A stretch of 64,000 bases of DNA from Ovis canadensis (lineage: Eukaryota > Chordata > Mammalia > Artiodactyla > Bovidae), in contig NC_091255.1 of the NCBI RefSeq assembly GCF_042477335.2, positions 14,052,501-14,116,500 of the forward strand. Reading direction: 5' to 3'. The notes below the pieces were generated by a model. That model worked only from the letters and a program-made list of their open reading frames with translations. It was not told the origin of the DNA and did not search any database. Shown here piece by piece: positions 22,838 to 32,591 of the stretch. Every line of letters begins with the position of its first letter. The first letter of the stretch is position 1. Made by a program: the position numbers and the translations under genes.

Positions 22838-22980
22838 AATGTTGAACTTTGCCATTTGATATTGGAATACATTCATAAATAAATGTGTTTATGCTATACA
22901 TCATTTTAATGCACATTTCTCGCTTTTTTTTTTTGCCAATGACTTATTACTTGCTGTGTATTTTATATTTATTTTAGACT

Positions 22981-24050
22981 ATGGAAGTGATGTTAGACAA
23001 AAAGCAAATTTGAGTAATTTTCTTATTCGAGTTCAAAATGGATTGTAAAGCAGCAGAGACCAGCTTGCAACACCAGTAACACGTTTGGCCCAGGAACTGC
23101 TATTGAATGTACAGTGCAGTGGTGGTTCAAGAAGCAACCTTTGCAAAGAAGGTTCAAGAAGCAACTTCTTTGCAAAGAAGACAAGAGCCTTGAAGATGAG
23201 GGTGTGGTGGCTGACCACTGGATGTTGACAGTGACCAACTGAGAGCTATCATTGAAACGGATCCTCTTACGACTACATGAGAAGCTGCTGAAGAACTCAA
23301 CGTCGACTGTTTCACAGTCATTTGACATTTGAAGCAAATTGGAAAGGTGGAAAGATTCAATAAGTGGGTGCCTCATGAGCTGACTGAAAGTAAAAAAAAA
23401 CAACAACATAGTTTTGAAGTGTTGCTTTCTCTTTTCCTATGCAGCCACTGTGAACAGTTTCTCAATTGGATTGTGACATGTGATGAAAAGTGGATTTTAT
23501 ACAACAACTAGTGATGACCAGCTCAGTGGCTGGACCGAGAAGAAGCTCCAAAGCACTTCCCCAAGTCAAACTTGCACCACAAAAAGGTCATAGACATTCT
23601 TTGATGGTCTGCTGCCCATCTGATCCACTACAGCTTTCTGAATCCTGGCAAAACCATTACATCTGAGAAGTATGCTCAGCAAACCAGTAAGATGCATTGA
23701 AAATTGCAATGCCTGCAGCCAGCACTGGTTAACAGAAAGGGCCCAATTCTTCTCCAGGACAACACCCGACTGTAGGTCACCCAGCCAATACTTCAAAAGT
23801 TGAACAAATTGGGCTATGAAGTTTTGCCTCATCTGCCATATTCACCTAACCTCTTGCCAACTGACTACCACTTCTTCAAGCATCCAAAAACTTTTTGCAG
23901 GAAAAATGCTTCCACAACCAATAGGAGGCAGAAAATGCTTTCCAAGAGTTTGTCAAACCCTGAAGCACAGACTTTCACATTACAGAAGTAAACAAATTTA
24001 TTTCTCATTGGCAAAAATGTATTGATTGTAATGGGTCCTATTTTGATTAA
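22981..24050 (+). pseudogene. Mariner transposase, inactivated
   Basis: The transposase cuts and joins mariner ends through a DDD/E RNase-H-like centre. The first codons read MEVMLDKKQI, then a TGA at 23011-23013. Readable blocks follow: helix-turn-helix region with KQIGKVERFNKWVPHELTE (23334-23390), VTCDEKW with the first catalytic Asp (codon 23482), LLQDN with the second (23758), and LLPTDYHFFKH with the third (23863). The two last Asp codons are separated by exactly 34 residues, the mariner DD34D signature, although a TAG (23773-23775) falls between them. A tandem duplication at 23124-23179 and a later frameshift also break it. The end, DCNGSYFD and stop, is at 24024-24050. Closest by eye to the SETMAR transposase domain. 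Confidence 0.93.
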
Positions 24051-24246
24051 TAAAGATGTGTTTGAACCTAGTTATAATGATTTAAAATTAATAATCCAAA
24101 ACTGCAATTACGTTTGCACCAACCTAATAACTTTCTTCAAAGTTTCCCCAGTGCCTAAGGGGCACTCTTCCCAAGAAAATATAATGTAGGCTCATAGAAT
24201 TATTTAATGTGGCTACTAGAAAATTTTTTAAGTTGAAAAAGAAACT

Positions 24247-24640
24247 GGACTTCCCCAGTGGGGCAGTGGATGAGAATCCACCTGCCAGGGCAGGGGACGT
24301 GGGCTCACTCAGTCCCTGGTCCAGGAAGATCCCACCTGCCTCGGAGCAGCTAAGCCCATGTGCCAGAACTGCTGAGCCCACGTGCTGCGACTCTCGAAGC
24401 CCAAGTGCCTCTAGGCGTCTGTGTTCCGCAAGGGAAGGCCCTGCAATGAGCCACAGGGAAGAGTAACCCCCAACTAGAGGAAGCCCTCACGCGTCAGTGA
24501 AGACCCAGTGAAACTAAAGCTAATTAATTAAAAAAGAAAAAGAAAGAAAGAAACCGAAAGATCCCACACGCCACAAGTAATGATCCCGAGTGCTGCAACT
24601 AAGATCCAGCACAGCCAAATAAATAAATAAATATTATACA
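24247..24640 (+). mobile_element. CHR-type tRNA-Glu SINE, near full length
   Basis: The head is ggacttccccagtggggcag, followed by ccacctgccagggcagggga, gtccaggaagatcccacc, then the CHR body (gctgcgactctcgaagcc, gcaatgagccacagggaag). It ends in a simple tail (ccaaataaataaataaat). An A/G-rich run (24530-24552) interrupts the body. Confidence 0.88.
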
Positions 24641-25318
24641 AATAAATGAATTTAAATCATGGTGATTAAAATCCTATATATCTAAATATTATTTCAACAA
24701 GCAATTAATATAACTAATAAGGTACTTTACTTTTTTCCCAAGTCATTGAAATCTGGTCGATATCTTCATGCTTACTGTGTATCTCATTTCAGATGTTTTC
24801 TTGGAAAGTATTCGGCTTATATTTAGATTTCATAAAATTTGCAAGTTGAAAGAGTAGATGTACTTATCCAAGGTGCTCCAAATGTACTTACGGGCTTTTT
24901 GATAGCTGAATTGAATACCACTTTTAAAATTTAAATGAATTAAAAATGAACTTCTCAGTCAAGCGACCACATTTCTAATGCTCTCTAGTTGCACCCGGCA
25001 ACTATCTCAGTGCCCCCGCTCCCCGCCCCGCTTCCCTGAATGGCTCATCACAAGGAAGTGCATTTCCTGAGATACTTCAGTCGTTTCGTGCCTCAGGACA
25101 CTCCCCCCATGACACCTCCTTCCCTTCAGTTCTCTCTCCCTCATCTCCTTCTTGATGTGACAAAACCCACTTATTTTTTAAAGTCAGCCCAAGAGACACC
25201 TCCTCCGTTAAGCCTCCATCTCTGCTCCCCAGGACTGACCAATCCTTCTCTGAGCTGAACTGTATCAGCTTCTAAGACTCATATAAATACTGAATTTTAT
25301 TTGCTTGCTCATATTTCT
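24641..25318. other. AT-rich intergenic DNA
   Basis: No gene was recognised. A pyrimidine-rich segment occurs at 25085-25240. Confidence 0.45.
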
Positions 25319-25510
25319 TTTTTTAATTAAAAGTGTTTATTTTATATTGGCATATAGTTGAGTAACAATGTTGTGTTACTTTCAGGCGTACAACAAAGTG
25401 AATCAGTTATACATACACATGCTTACATATCTCTTGTTGCTAGTTAGTAAACTCCTGAAATCTTGTTATTCAAGAACACCACCTCCACATACTCTCCTCC
25501 ACGGACCTGA
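25319..25510 (-). mobile_element. L1 3' end fragment
   Basis: Reverse complement of an L1 3' UTR: tttttaattaaaagtgttta, tatagttgagtaacaatgttg, acaacaaagtgaatcagtta. This is an artiodactyl L1 3' tail. Confidence 0.8.
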
Positions 25511-25519
25511 AGGGCAGTG

Positions 25520-25685
25520 GTTCACTATCACTGAAGAATTAGTAAAAATTGTAGCTATGGGAGATGATGGCTCTGTTACTTAATGTGATTGTATTAATCC
25601 TTTCACAGTGTATACATGTATCAGAACATCACACTGTATATCTTAAATCATATTGTACAACCTAAATATATACACATTTTTAAAA
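25520..25685 (+). mobile_element. Old L1 3' end fragment
   Basis: Sense-oriented L1M-like 3' sequence (gattgtattaatcctttcac, gtatacatgtatcagaacat, ttgtacaacctaaatatata). It is diverged and lies between two minus-strand L1 tails. Confidence 0.6.
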
Positions 25686-25900
25686 AAATATGTATTTTAT
25701 TGAGGTATAGTTGACTTACAATGTTTCAGGTGCACAGCAAGGTGATTCAGTTATACAAATACATACATATTATTTTTGAAATTATTTTCCATCATCGGTT
25801 GTTACAAGGTGTTGACTCTGGTTCTCTATGCTATACGGTAAACCTTTGTGGCTTGTTGCATATTTATTTTTTAATTAGAAATCTAGCATTCTATTCACAC
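25686..25900 (-). mobile_element. L1 3' end fragment
   Basis: Second minus-oriented L1 3' UTR (tattttattgaggtatagttg, gtgattcagttatacaaat, ggttctctatgctatacgg). It is similar to the fragment at 25319. Confidence 0.8.
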
Positions 25901-26283
25901 TAAGTCAAACAAATGGAATCAAAATGTCATAATTTTTAAATTAGGCAAAAACTCATAAGTTTTCTAAAATATATATATTGTATTTATTTTTATATATGTA
26001 TACCAAAGCTTTTCTATTACACTTGATAAAGGCTTGAGGAAGATTAAAAACAAAGAAGAGATGGAGACATTGGAGAACAAAAACTAAATGAAATGGGAGC
26101 ACCAAATATGAAATAGAAAAAGTGAGATAAACTAGGTAAAAGTAAAAGATCATCATACAGTACTGTTTTTTTTTTTTAAACATGACTGCTCATTAGAAAC
26201 ATATCTGGAGCTCTGGAGGAAAAAAGCAATACCTGAGCATTTGTATGTTTCAAAAAATTTCAATATAATTCTGATATGCACCT
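25901..26283. other. AT-rich DNA, no feature seen
   Basis: AT-rich sequence with an (AT)n stretch near 25968-25979 and T10 at 26168-26177. No gene was recognised. Confidence 0.45.
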
Positions 26284-26440
26284 TGATTTTATTTTTTTAA
26301 TTTTATTTTTAATTAGAGGATAATTACAATATTTTGACGGTTTCTGCCATACATCAACAAGAATCGGCCATAGGTTTACATATGTCTCCTCTCTCTTGAA
26401 CCTCCCTCCCCATCCCTTCCCTCTAGGTTGTAACAAAGGA
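26284..26440 (-). mobile_element. Ruminant L1 3' UTR fragment
   Basis: Reverse complement of the ruminant L1 3' UTR (tttttaattagaggataatt, ggtttctgccatacatcaac, tccctccccatcccttccc). Confidence 0.8.
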
Positions 26441-26945
26441 CTGGGCAGCAAAAAGATACAGATAGAAAGAAGAGACATTTGGACACAGTGGGGGGAGGAA
26501 AGGGTGGGCTGATTTGCGAGAGTAGCTCTGGAACATAGACATTACCAGATGTAAAACAGATCACCAGTGGGAATTTGCTGTATGACACAGGGCACTCCCT
26601 ACTTTTTGTTTTAGGATAAGGTCCTATAATGTGATTCCTGGAGTAGTCACAGCCTTCTTGAGACTATGAGGACACAAGCCTGAGGCACCTTGATTTTAAA
26701 AAGCAATCACAGGTTTTTCTATTATATCCTAGTTTTGGTGCTATGGAGTTCTATTATTTTTCTGTTGACCAATCATGACACAATGATATTAAGTGAGTAA
26801 TAAGAGTCATAATCACAATAGTAAAAGAAGTTTGTCAGTTTTCACAATCGTCAGTCAAAAAATAAATGATTAATTACAATTGCAAGCCATAATGGGACCA
26901 TGATTAATTTAACAATATGAAATAATTACAGTAATTACATACAAG
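26441..26945. other. Intergenic DNA, no feature seen
   Basis: Mostly AT-rich unique sequence. No gene or clear repeat was seen. Confidence 0.4.
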
Positions 26946-26983
26946 TTGGCGGCGGAGGGGAGCGTCAAGCGGAGCGATGTGGT
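26946..26983. other. GC-rich 38-bp filler next to an L1 breakpoint
   Basis: A short CpG-containing stretch (ttggcggcggaggggagcg, tcaagcggagcgatgtgg) sits between AT-rich DNA and the point where a minus-strand L1 begins in the middle of ORF2. Its composition differs sharply from both sides and it is not part of the L1 as I know it. Confidence 0.5.
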
Positions 26984-27097
26984 AAGTGGAAATGCATACG
27001 TGCACGTGTTTTCATCCACCCAGCTAGTCTGTGACTTTTGGTTGGTGCATTTAACCCATTGACATTCAAGGTAATTATCAATATGTAGGATACTATT

Positions 27098-27228
27098 TGG
27101 AGAAGGCAATGGCACCCCACTCCAGTACTCTTGCCTGGAAAATCCCATGGATGGTGGAACCTGGTAGGCTCCAGACCATGGGGTTGCAGAGTCGGACACG
27201 ACTGAGCAACTTCACTTTCACATTTCAT
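27098..27228 (+). mobile_element. BovA SINE inserted in L1, 9-bp TSD
   Basis: BovA body (ggagaaggcaatggcacccc, atcccatggatggtggaacc, gagtcggacacgactgagc) with target duplication gatactatt at 27089-27097 and 27229-27237, placed between L1 ORF1 and ORF2. Confidence 0.95.
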
Positions 27229-27301
27229 GATACTATTACTGTTTTCTTAATTGTTTGGGGTTTGTTTTCTTTACGTCTTTTCCTTCTGCCGTGTTTCCTG
27301 C

Positions 27302-28156
27302 CTAGAGAAGTTCCTTTAGCGTTTGTTGTAAAGCTGGTTTGGTGGTGCTGAATTCTCTTAATGTTTGCTTGTCTGGAAAACCTTCAGTTTCTTCATCAAA
27401 TCTGAAGGAGAGTCTTGCTGGGTATTCTTGGTAGTAGGTTCTTTGCTTTCATTACCTTAAATACATCATGCCATTCCCTTCTGGCTTGTAGAGTTTCTAT
27501 TGAGAAATCAGCTGATAACCTGGTGAGGCTCCCTGGTATGTTATTTATTGTTTTCCCTTTTTGCTTTTAATAGTTTATCTTTAATTTTTGTCAGTTTGGT
27601 TACTATGTATCTTGGTGTGTTCCTCCTGGGACTCTTTCGGGGACTCTCTGTGCTTCCTGGACTTGATTGATTGTTTCCTCTTCCATGTTCAGGAAGTTTT
27701 CAGCTATTACCTCTTCAAATATTTTCTCAGGTCCTTTCTCTCTTTCTCTGTCTGGGACCCGTATAATATGAATGTTGGCATGTTTAGTGTTGTTCCAGAG
27801 GTCTGTTAGGTTGTCTTCATTTCTTTCCATTCTTTTTTTCTTCTGTGGCAGTGATTTACACCATTTTTTTCATCCAGACCATTTATCCATTCTTCTGCCT
27901 CAGTTATTCTGCTATTGATTCCTTCTAGTGTATTATTCATCTGTTTGTTCTTTAATTTTTCTAGGTCTTTGGTAAACAGTTTTTGCATCTGCTCAATCTT
28001 TGCTTCCATTCTTTCCCAGAGATCCTGGATCATCTTCACTATCATTAATCTGAATTATTTTTCTGGAAGTTTGCTTACCTCCACTTTATTTAGTTGTTTT
28101 TCTGGGACTTTATCTTGTCCCTTCATCTGGGACATAACTTGCTGCTTTGGCATCAT
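27302..28156 (-). pseudogene. L1 ORF1 (RNA-binding protein), decayed
   Basis: L1 ORF1 protein is a trimeric coiled-coil nucleic-acid chaperone. The minus frame starts MMPKQQVMSQMKGQDK at 28156, hits a stop after about 33 codons, then continues with IQDLWERMEAKIEQMQK and an ITEAEEWINGLDEKN coiled-coil block (27806-28045). RNEDNLTDLWNNTKHANIHI and EKIFEEVIAENFLN follow in another frame (27603-27830). The end TLKELL-stop is at 27302-27320. Stops and frameshifts make it non-functional. Confidence 0.85.
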
Positions 28157-28993
28157 GAGTAACTTTCTGTAGTGTTTTTTTTTGTTTTAGCTGCTGTGAG
28201 ACAGTGCTTTTTCTTGCTTCTTCTGTTTGCCCTCTGATGCATGAAGCTGAAGCTTGTGTAAGCTTCTTGATGGGAGGGACTGGTGGTGGGAGAAACTCGA
28301 TCTTGCTCTGGTGGGCAGGGCTCTGCTCAGTAAAGCTTTAATCCAAATACCTGCTGATGGCGGGGTTGCACTTCTTCTCTTGTAGTTGTTTGGCCTGAGG
28401 CGACCCAGCCCTGGGGTCTTTGGGCTCTATGCTAGGGTTAATGGCGACCTCCAAGAGGGTTTCCACCAAGACCTTCCAGTGTCCCCTTCCCTTGGGGCCC
28501 CTCCTGACCCATGCCTCCACAGGAGGCACCACACTAGCAGGTAGTGGTGGTTCAGTCTCCTGTGGGTCCCTGCTCCTCTCCTCTGGGTCTTGGTGTGTGC
28601 ACAACTTTGTTTGTGCCTTCCAAGGCTGGAGTATCTGTTTCCCTCAGTCCTCTGGAAGGCCTATAACCAGATCCCACTGGCCCTCAAGGCCCAATTCTCT
28701 GGGGATTCCCAGTCCCTTTGTCGGATCCCCAGGCAGGGACGCCTGAAGCGGGCTTCAGAACCTTCACAAGAGTGCGAGAACTTCTTTGATATTATTGTTC
28801 TCCAGTCTGTGGGTATGCGATTTGAGTTGATCGTGACTGTGCCCCTCCCACTGTCTCACTGCAGCTTCTTTGTCTTTGGAAGTGGGGTATCCTTTTTTTT
28901 GATGGACCTCCTGCCAATGGTTGTTTTGCTAGTTGCAATTTCGGTGCTCTTGCAGGAGATGAGCGGACTTCCTTCAACTCCACCATCTTGCTA

Positions 28994-29317
28994 CAATTCT
29001 CATTTGAAAAATCATACTTCCACAAAACTGGAAAGGAAAATAAATAAAAATTTGAAAAAAAAAATAGTATTTGAGCTCTTGCAATGGTCATGTTATGGCA
29101 ATGTTCCTAAAGTTGAAGGACAAGAGATGGGCTTTCTGCCTTGCCATTGGTTCTTTCTCCAAAGGTGATAGGCACACTGCTGAGTGTTCCCGTCACAACG
29201 GAATTAGAAAGAGAAGACTGTAAGCTCTGGTGATTGTTATCTTTCTCTGGTTTTCCTGGACTCAGTGCTTTAACTTCTCTGAGTCTTGGTGTCCTCCCCT
29301 GTAAAATGGTGATGAGT
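28994..29317. other. Intergenic DNA, no feature seen
   Basis: Unique sequence next to the L1 5' end, starting with an A-rich stretch (29030-29065). Confidence 0.4.
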
Positions 29318-29515
29318 ACGTGCTCAGTCACTTCAGTCATATCTGACTCTTCGTAACCCTACGGACTGTAGCCCGCCAGCCCCTCTGTCCATGGGATTCT
29401 CCAGGCAAAAATATTGTAGTGGGCTGCCATGCCCTCCTCTAGGGGATCTTCCCGAACCTGCATCTCCGGCATTGCAGGCCGATTCTTTACCCACTGAGCC
29501 ACTTGGGAAGCCCTA
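29318..29515 (-). mobile_element. Bov-tA SINE
   Basis: Reverse complement: BovA body (tgctcagtcacttcagtca, gggctgccatgccctcctc) then tRNA-like head (ttctttacccactgagccac, ttgggaagccc). Confidence 0.94.
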
Positions 29516-30005
29516 AAATGCATGATAACCTAATGCACTAAAGAATATTAAATGTGCCATAAACTGGAGTTAAGCAAACGTAAGGTCCTATTATCATTTA
29601 CTCTCACAAGGTGAGAAGACAAAGGTGAGAAGAGAGGAAACGCCTCCTTTATGCAGGAGGCTGTACTGCCTGTGGAGGCAGGTAGGAAGCGAGGTGCGTG
29701 GATGAGGCGTGGATGAAGTCACGGCTGTCTCATCCTGCTTCTTCATCACATTTTGTCTCTAGAGGGAGGAGATGCCGCTTTGCACTCTCATTGGTTCTGA
29801 GAGTTACCAATTCCTACGTCTGGCTTTTTCCCCTCCAAACCTTCTTTTACTGTCCTGAGATCTTTCTATATACAGGCCGCTACATAAAAGATTTCTGAAG
29901 TTCAAGATAGGACTGAAAAGCAAGAATGACATTGTCAAATTATTGGGAGTTAAGATTGTCAGGTGTAAGCTGTAATGATTTAGCTCAGGATACTTGCTGA
30001 GCTGG
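29516..30005. other. Intergenic DNA, no feature seen
   Basis: Unique sequence. A short near-repeat, gtgagaagacaaaggtgagaag, lies at 29611-29632. No exon was recognised. Confidence 0.4.
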
Positions 30006-30212
30006 GGACTTCCCTGGTGGTTCAGCAGTAAAGAATCCACCTGCCAATGCCGAAAATGTGGGTTTGATCCCTGGGTCAGGAAGATCCCCTGGGGAAGGAA
30101 CTGGCAACCCACTCCAGTATTCTTGCCTGGGAAATCCCATGGCAGAGGAGCCTGGTGGGCCACAGTCCATGGGGTCACAAAGAGTTGGACACAACTTAGC
30201 AACTCAACAACA
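30006..30212 (+). mobile_element. Bov-tA SINE
   Basis: Head gggacttccctggtggttca, box-B-like ggtttgatccctgggtcagg, body ggcaacccactccagtattc, end agttggacacaacttagcaac. Confidence 0.95.
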
Positions 30213-30977
30213 AAACGACTACGACAGCTTGCTGAGCTGGATTCCCTCTGCCCGCCTTCATCTCCCAAGGGGAAGAACGTGACAGGGTTGGAAGGAAAAT
30301 AAGACAGCCTGTGGCGAGTGTACCGGAGAAGGGGCGCTTCTCCCGAGTCAGCTTCAAAGGGGGTGGGACGGGTGGCCCTGGAAGAGTGTGAGTTCCAGCA
30401 GTGGGGGGCTCTGCCCTAGGCCTGCGCCCCAGTGGCTCCTTACACGCCTGTGGCTTGACAGCAGAAAGGAGATATCATAATGCCAGAGGCTGAGAGCAGA
30501 GAGAGTCCAAAGCAGCCAGTGTCTCAGTTTCCTAAGCTCCAGGGAGCCTTCCTAGGGAGACCTCTCATTTCCCGGTGTGTCCAAAGATGCGTATGAGAGA
30601 ACTGGTAGACCCGACGGTGTCTGCGTCATGATGGGGGAGCTGGTCCGCCAGCCAGACTGGAGGTCAGGCAGAGGCCAGCACAGCGCTGACAGGTGCCCCC
30701 CCCCGTGTCTGATGCCTCCCCCACCGCTAATGCCCACTCATTGTGTGATGCTCAGAACTCAGAGGTAGTCCTCACAACTGCTTGGAAGGAAAGGTAGAAG
30801 ACATGGGACTAACCAGGACAGCCTGGAACTGGCTTGGCTAAGAATTCAGTCAGGAGCGGGTAAGGCAGGGAATGGAGACTTTTATAGAGATGAAGTCAAG
30901 TTACACAAAATAAAGTAAGGATGCATTAGAAAAAGCCTGTGCACAGCAATAAAGACCAAGTGCAACCAAAAATTAAA
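30213..30977. other. Intergenic DNA, no feature seen
   Basis: Unique sequence, GC-rich around 30300-30440. A C-run lies at 30695-30704. No gene was recognised. Confidence 0.4.
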
Positions 30978-31185
30978 TGCGTGTGATAGCCTTTCAGTCA
31001 TGTCCCACTCTGCGGCCCCATGGACTGTAGCCCGCCAGGCTTCACTGTCCTTGGGATTTCCCAGGCAAGAATACAGGAGTGGGTTGCCATTTCCTTCTCC
31101 AGGGCATTTTTCCAACCCAGGGATTGAACCTGGCTCTCCTGTATTGAAGGCAGATTCTTTACTGTCTGAGCCACCATGGAAGCAC
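30978..31185 (-). mobile_element. Bov-tA SINE
   Basis: Reverse complement: cagtcatgtcccactctgcg, ttgggatttcccaggcaaga, ggttgccatttccttctcc, then tRNA-like head ending ctgagccaccatggaagca. Confidence 0.94.
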
Positions 31186-31329
31186 CAAAACATAAATAAA
31201 TAAAAATTAAAAAAAAAAAAAGTGGGGGAGAATAACCAATTTACCCTGTAGAAGAATTCCAGATAATTGATGTCGATATTCTGCCCTCAAGAGGGGCAGC
31301 CAACTCCCCGCTCCCTAGTGTGGGTCGTG

Positions 31330-31476
31330 CGTGTGCATGGTGACTTTTGAATTTGGACGTGCCACACAGCATGCAGAATCCTAGTCCCTGACTGGAGATC
31401 ACACCCAGGGCACTGGGTTCTAGGAGTGCCCTAGAGTGCAGAGTATTAACCACTGGATCACCAGGGAAGTCCTGGC
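31330..31476 (-). mobile_element. CHR-type SINE, partial
   Basis: The right part reads attaaccactggatcaccag then ggaagtcc, the reverse complement of a CHR tRNA-Glu head. The body to the left (catgcagaatcctagtccct) is short and diverged. Confidence 0.7.
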
Positions 31477-32115
31477 ATGGTGACTTTCTTCCCAAGAGTG
31501 TAGGGTGGGAAAAGAGGGAAAAGGGTAACCTGCCAGCGGAGAAAGCCAACAAGCGACGGCTCAGCCAGGTGGACCCAGGTCAACGTCAGCAGTGGTAGGT
31601 CGTGTTGATAGTAGGCGCTCCTGGGATGACATGATGAGAATGGCACTTTGCATCTGCCGATTCCCCTCTCCAGACCCACAACCCTGTCTTATCATGTGAT
31701 AAACATCAGACACATCCCAGACGAGGAACATTGTACGGCTACCTGATTCATCCTCCTCGAAACCATCAAGGTCGTGACAAACAAGGGAAGACTGAGAAGC
31801 TCACAGCTGCGAGGAGCCTGCAGAGACATGATGACTCAGTGTATCTTGGATGGGATCCTGGACCAGATAAAGGGCATTAGACAAAAACTAGGGCAATCTG
31901 GATCAAGTATAGACTTAGTTAATCGTGATTAAGCAGTTTTGATTCATTAATTATGGCTAATACACCATTCTAGTGGAAGATGTTAATAAGAGGGAAAGCT
32001 GGGTGAGGGGGTATATGGGAACTCAATACTATTGCGAGGTTTTGCAAACCTCAAATGATTCTAAATTTTAAGGTCTATGGGAAATATATGAATCTTTTAA
32101 AAAAAGATTAATTGG
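31477..32115. other. Intergenic DNA, no feature seen
   Basis: Unique sequence with no recognised element. Confidence 0.4.
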
Positions 32116-32231
32116 GACTTCCCTGGTGGTCCAGTGGCTAATACTCTGTGCTTCCATTGCAGAGGGCACAGATTTGATCCCTGCCCATGAAAGTTCCACC
32201 TGTTGTACAGTGCAGCCAAATAAATAAATAT
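32116..32231 (+). mobile_element. CHR-type SINE, short form
   Basis: Head gggacttccctggtggtcca, gtggctaatactctgtgctt, box-B-like gatttgatccctgcccatg, tail cagccaaataaataaata. The body between head and tail is deleted compared with the copy at 24247. Confidence 0.82.
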
Positions 32232-32396
32232 ATCAATTACACAGTGAAAAACACTGCTGGGCATTTATTGCTGGCGTTATAAGGGTAGGGGTGAGAGGAA
32301 GGCACTATACAAGAATTTATCCTATTTTCCTGTGAGTCAAGTGGAAGTCAGTCAGTTTTGGTTGAAGTAACACAGAAAAGAGCTTTTCTATTCCTG

Positions 32397-32588
32397 TCAC
32401 AAATATGTGGCCCCTCCAGTGCCTGGCTGATTCTGGATGAACACTTTTTCTGCACCATCGTCTCCACAATCTTTGCTCTCTGATGTTAATAACTCTGCTA
32501 GGAGCTCTTTGGCTGTTCCTTGAGCCAGAATATCTACTACATCAGCTAGCTGCTTTTCAGAATCCAGAAAAGAGTGGAAGATTGGAAG
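32397..32588 (-). other. Unidentified 63-codon open frame, possible exon or pseudogene remnant
   Basis: The minus strand is open from 32588 to a TGA at 32397-32399. It encodes a protein-like sequence with an acidic, helix-favouring middle (DSEKQLADVVDILAQGTAKE) and a plausible C-terminus ending GTGGATYL. It starts after a stop (32589-32591) with no ATG. The adjacent frame upstream also reads protein-like sequence (DHHYHQFTAKVRNEKGQ), which suggests a frameshifted longer coding relic. I do not recognise the family. It may be part of a processed pseudogene, although no poly(A) tail is visible at its left. Confidence 0.3.
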
Positions 32589-32591
32589 TCA

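Larger units (their letters stand above)
21870..24127 (+). mobile_element. Mariner (SETMAR/Hsmar1-type) DNA transposon with both ends
   Basis: The left terminal inverted repeat begins ttaggttggtgcaaaagta. The right one is its near-perfect reverse complement, ending acgtttgcaccaacctaa. Each is bordered by TA (21868-21869 and 24128-24129), the mariner target duplication. Removing the 931-bp BovB insertion and its 6-bp duplication leaves about 1.32 kb, the size expected of an intact element of this group. The transposase gene inside is broken. Confidence 0.95.
26988..28993 (-). mobile_element. L1 5' end with ORF1 and start of ORF2
   Basis: Minus-oriented artiodactyl L1. The 5' terminus is at the right (reverse complement of ccaccatcttgct, the usual L1 start agcaagatggtgg). 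Then come the 5' UTR (28157-28980), ORF1 (27302-28156) and the first codons of ORF2 endonuclease (LNVNGLNAPTKSHRLAGWM, about 27010-27075). A Bov-A2 SINE lies at 27098-27228. The rest of ORF2 and the 3' end are missing. This is the reverse of the usual 5' truncation, so a deletion or recombination removed them. Confidence 0.88.
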
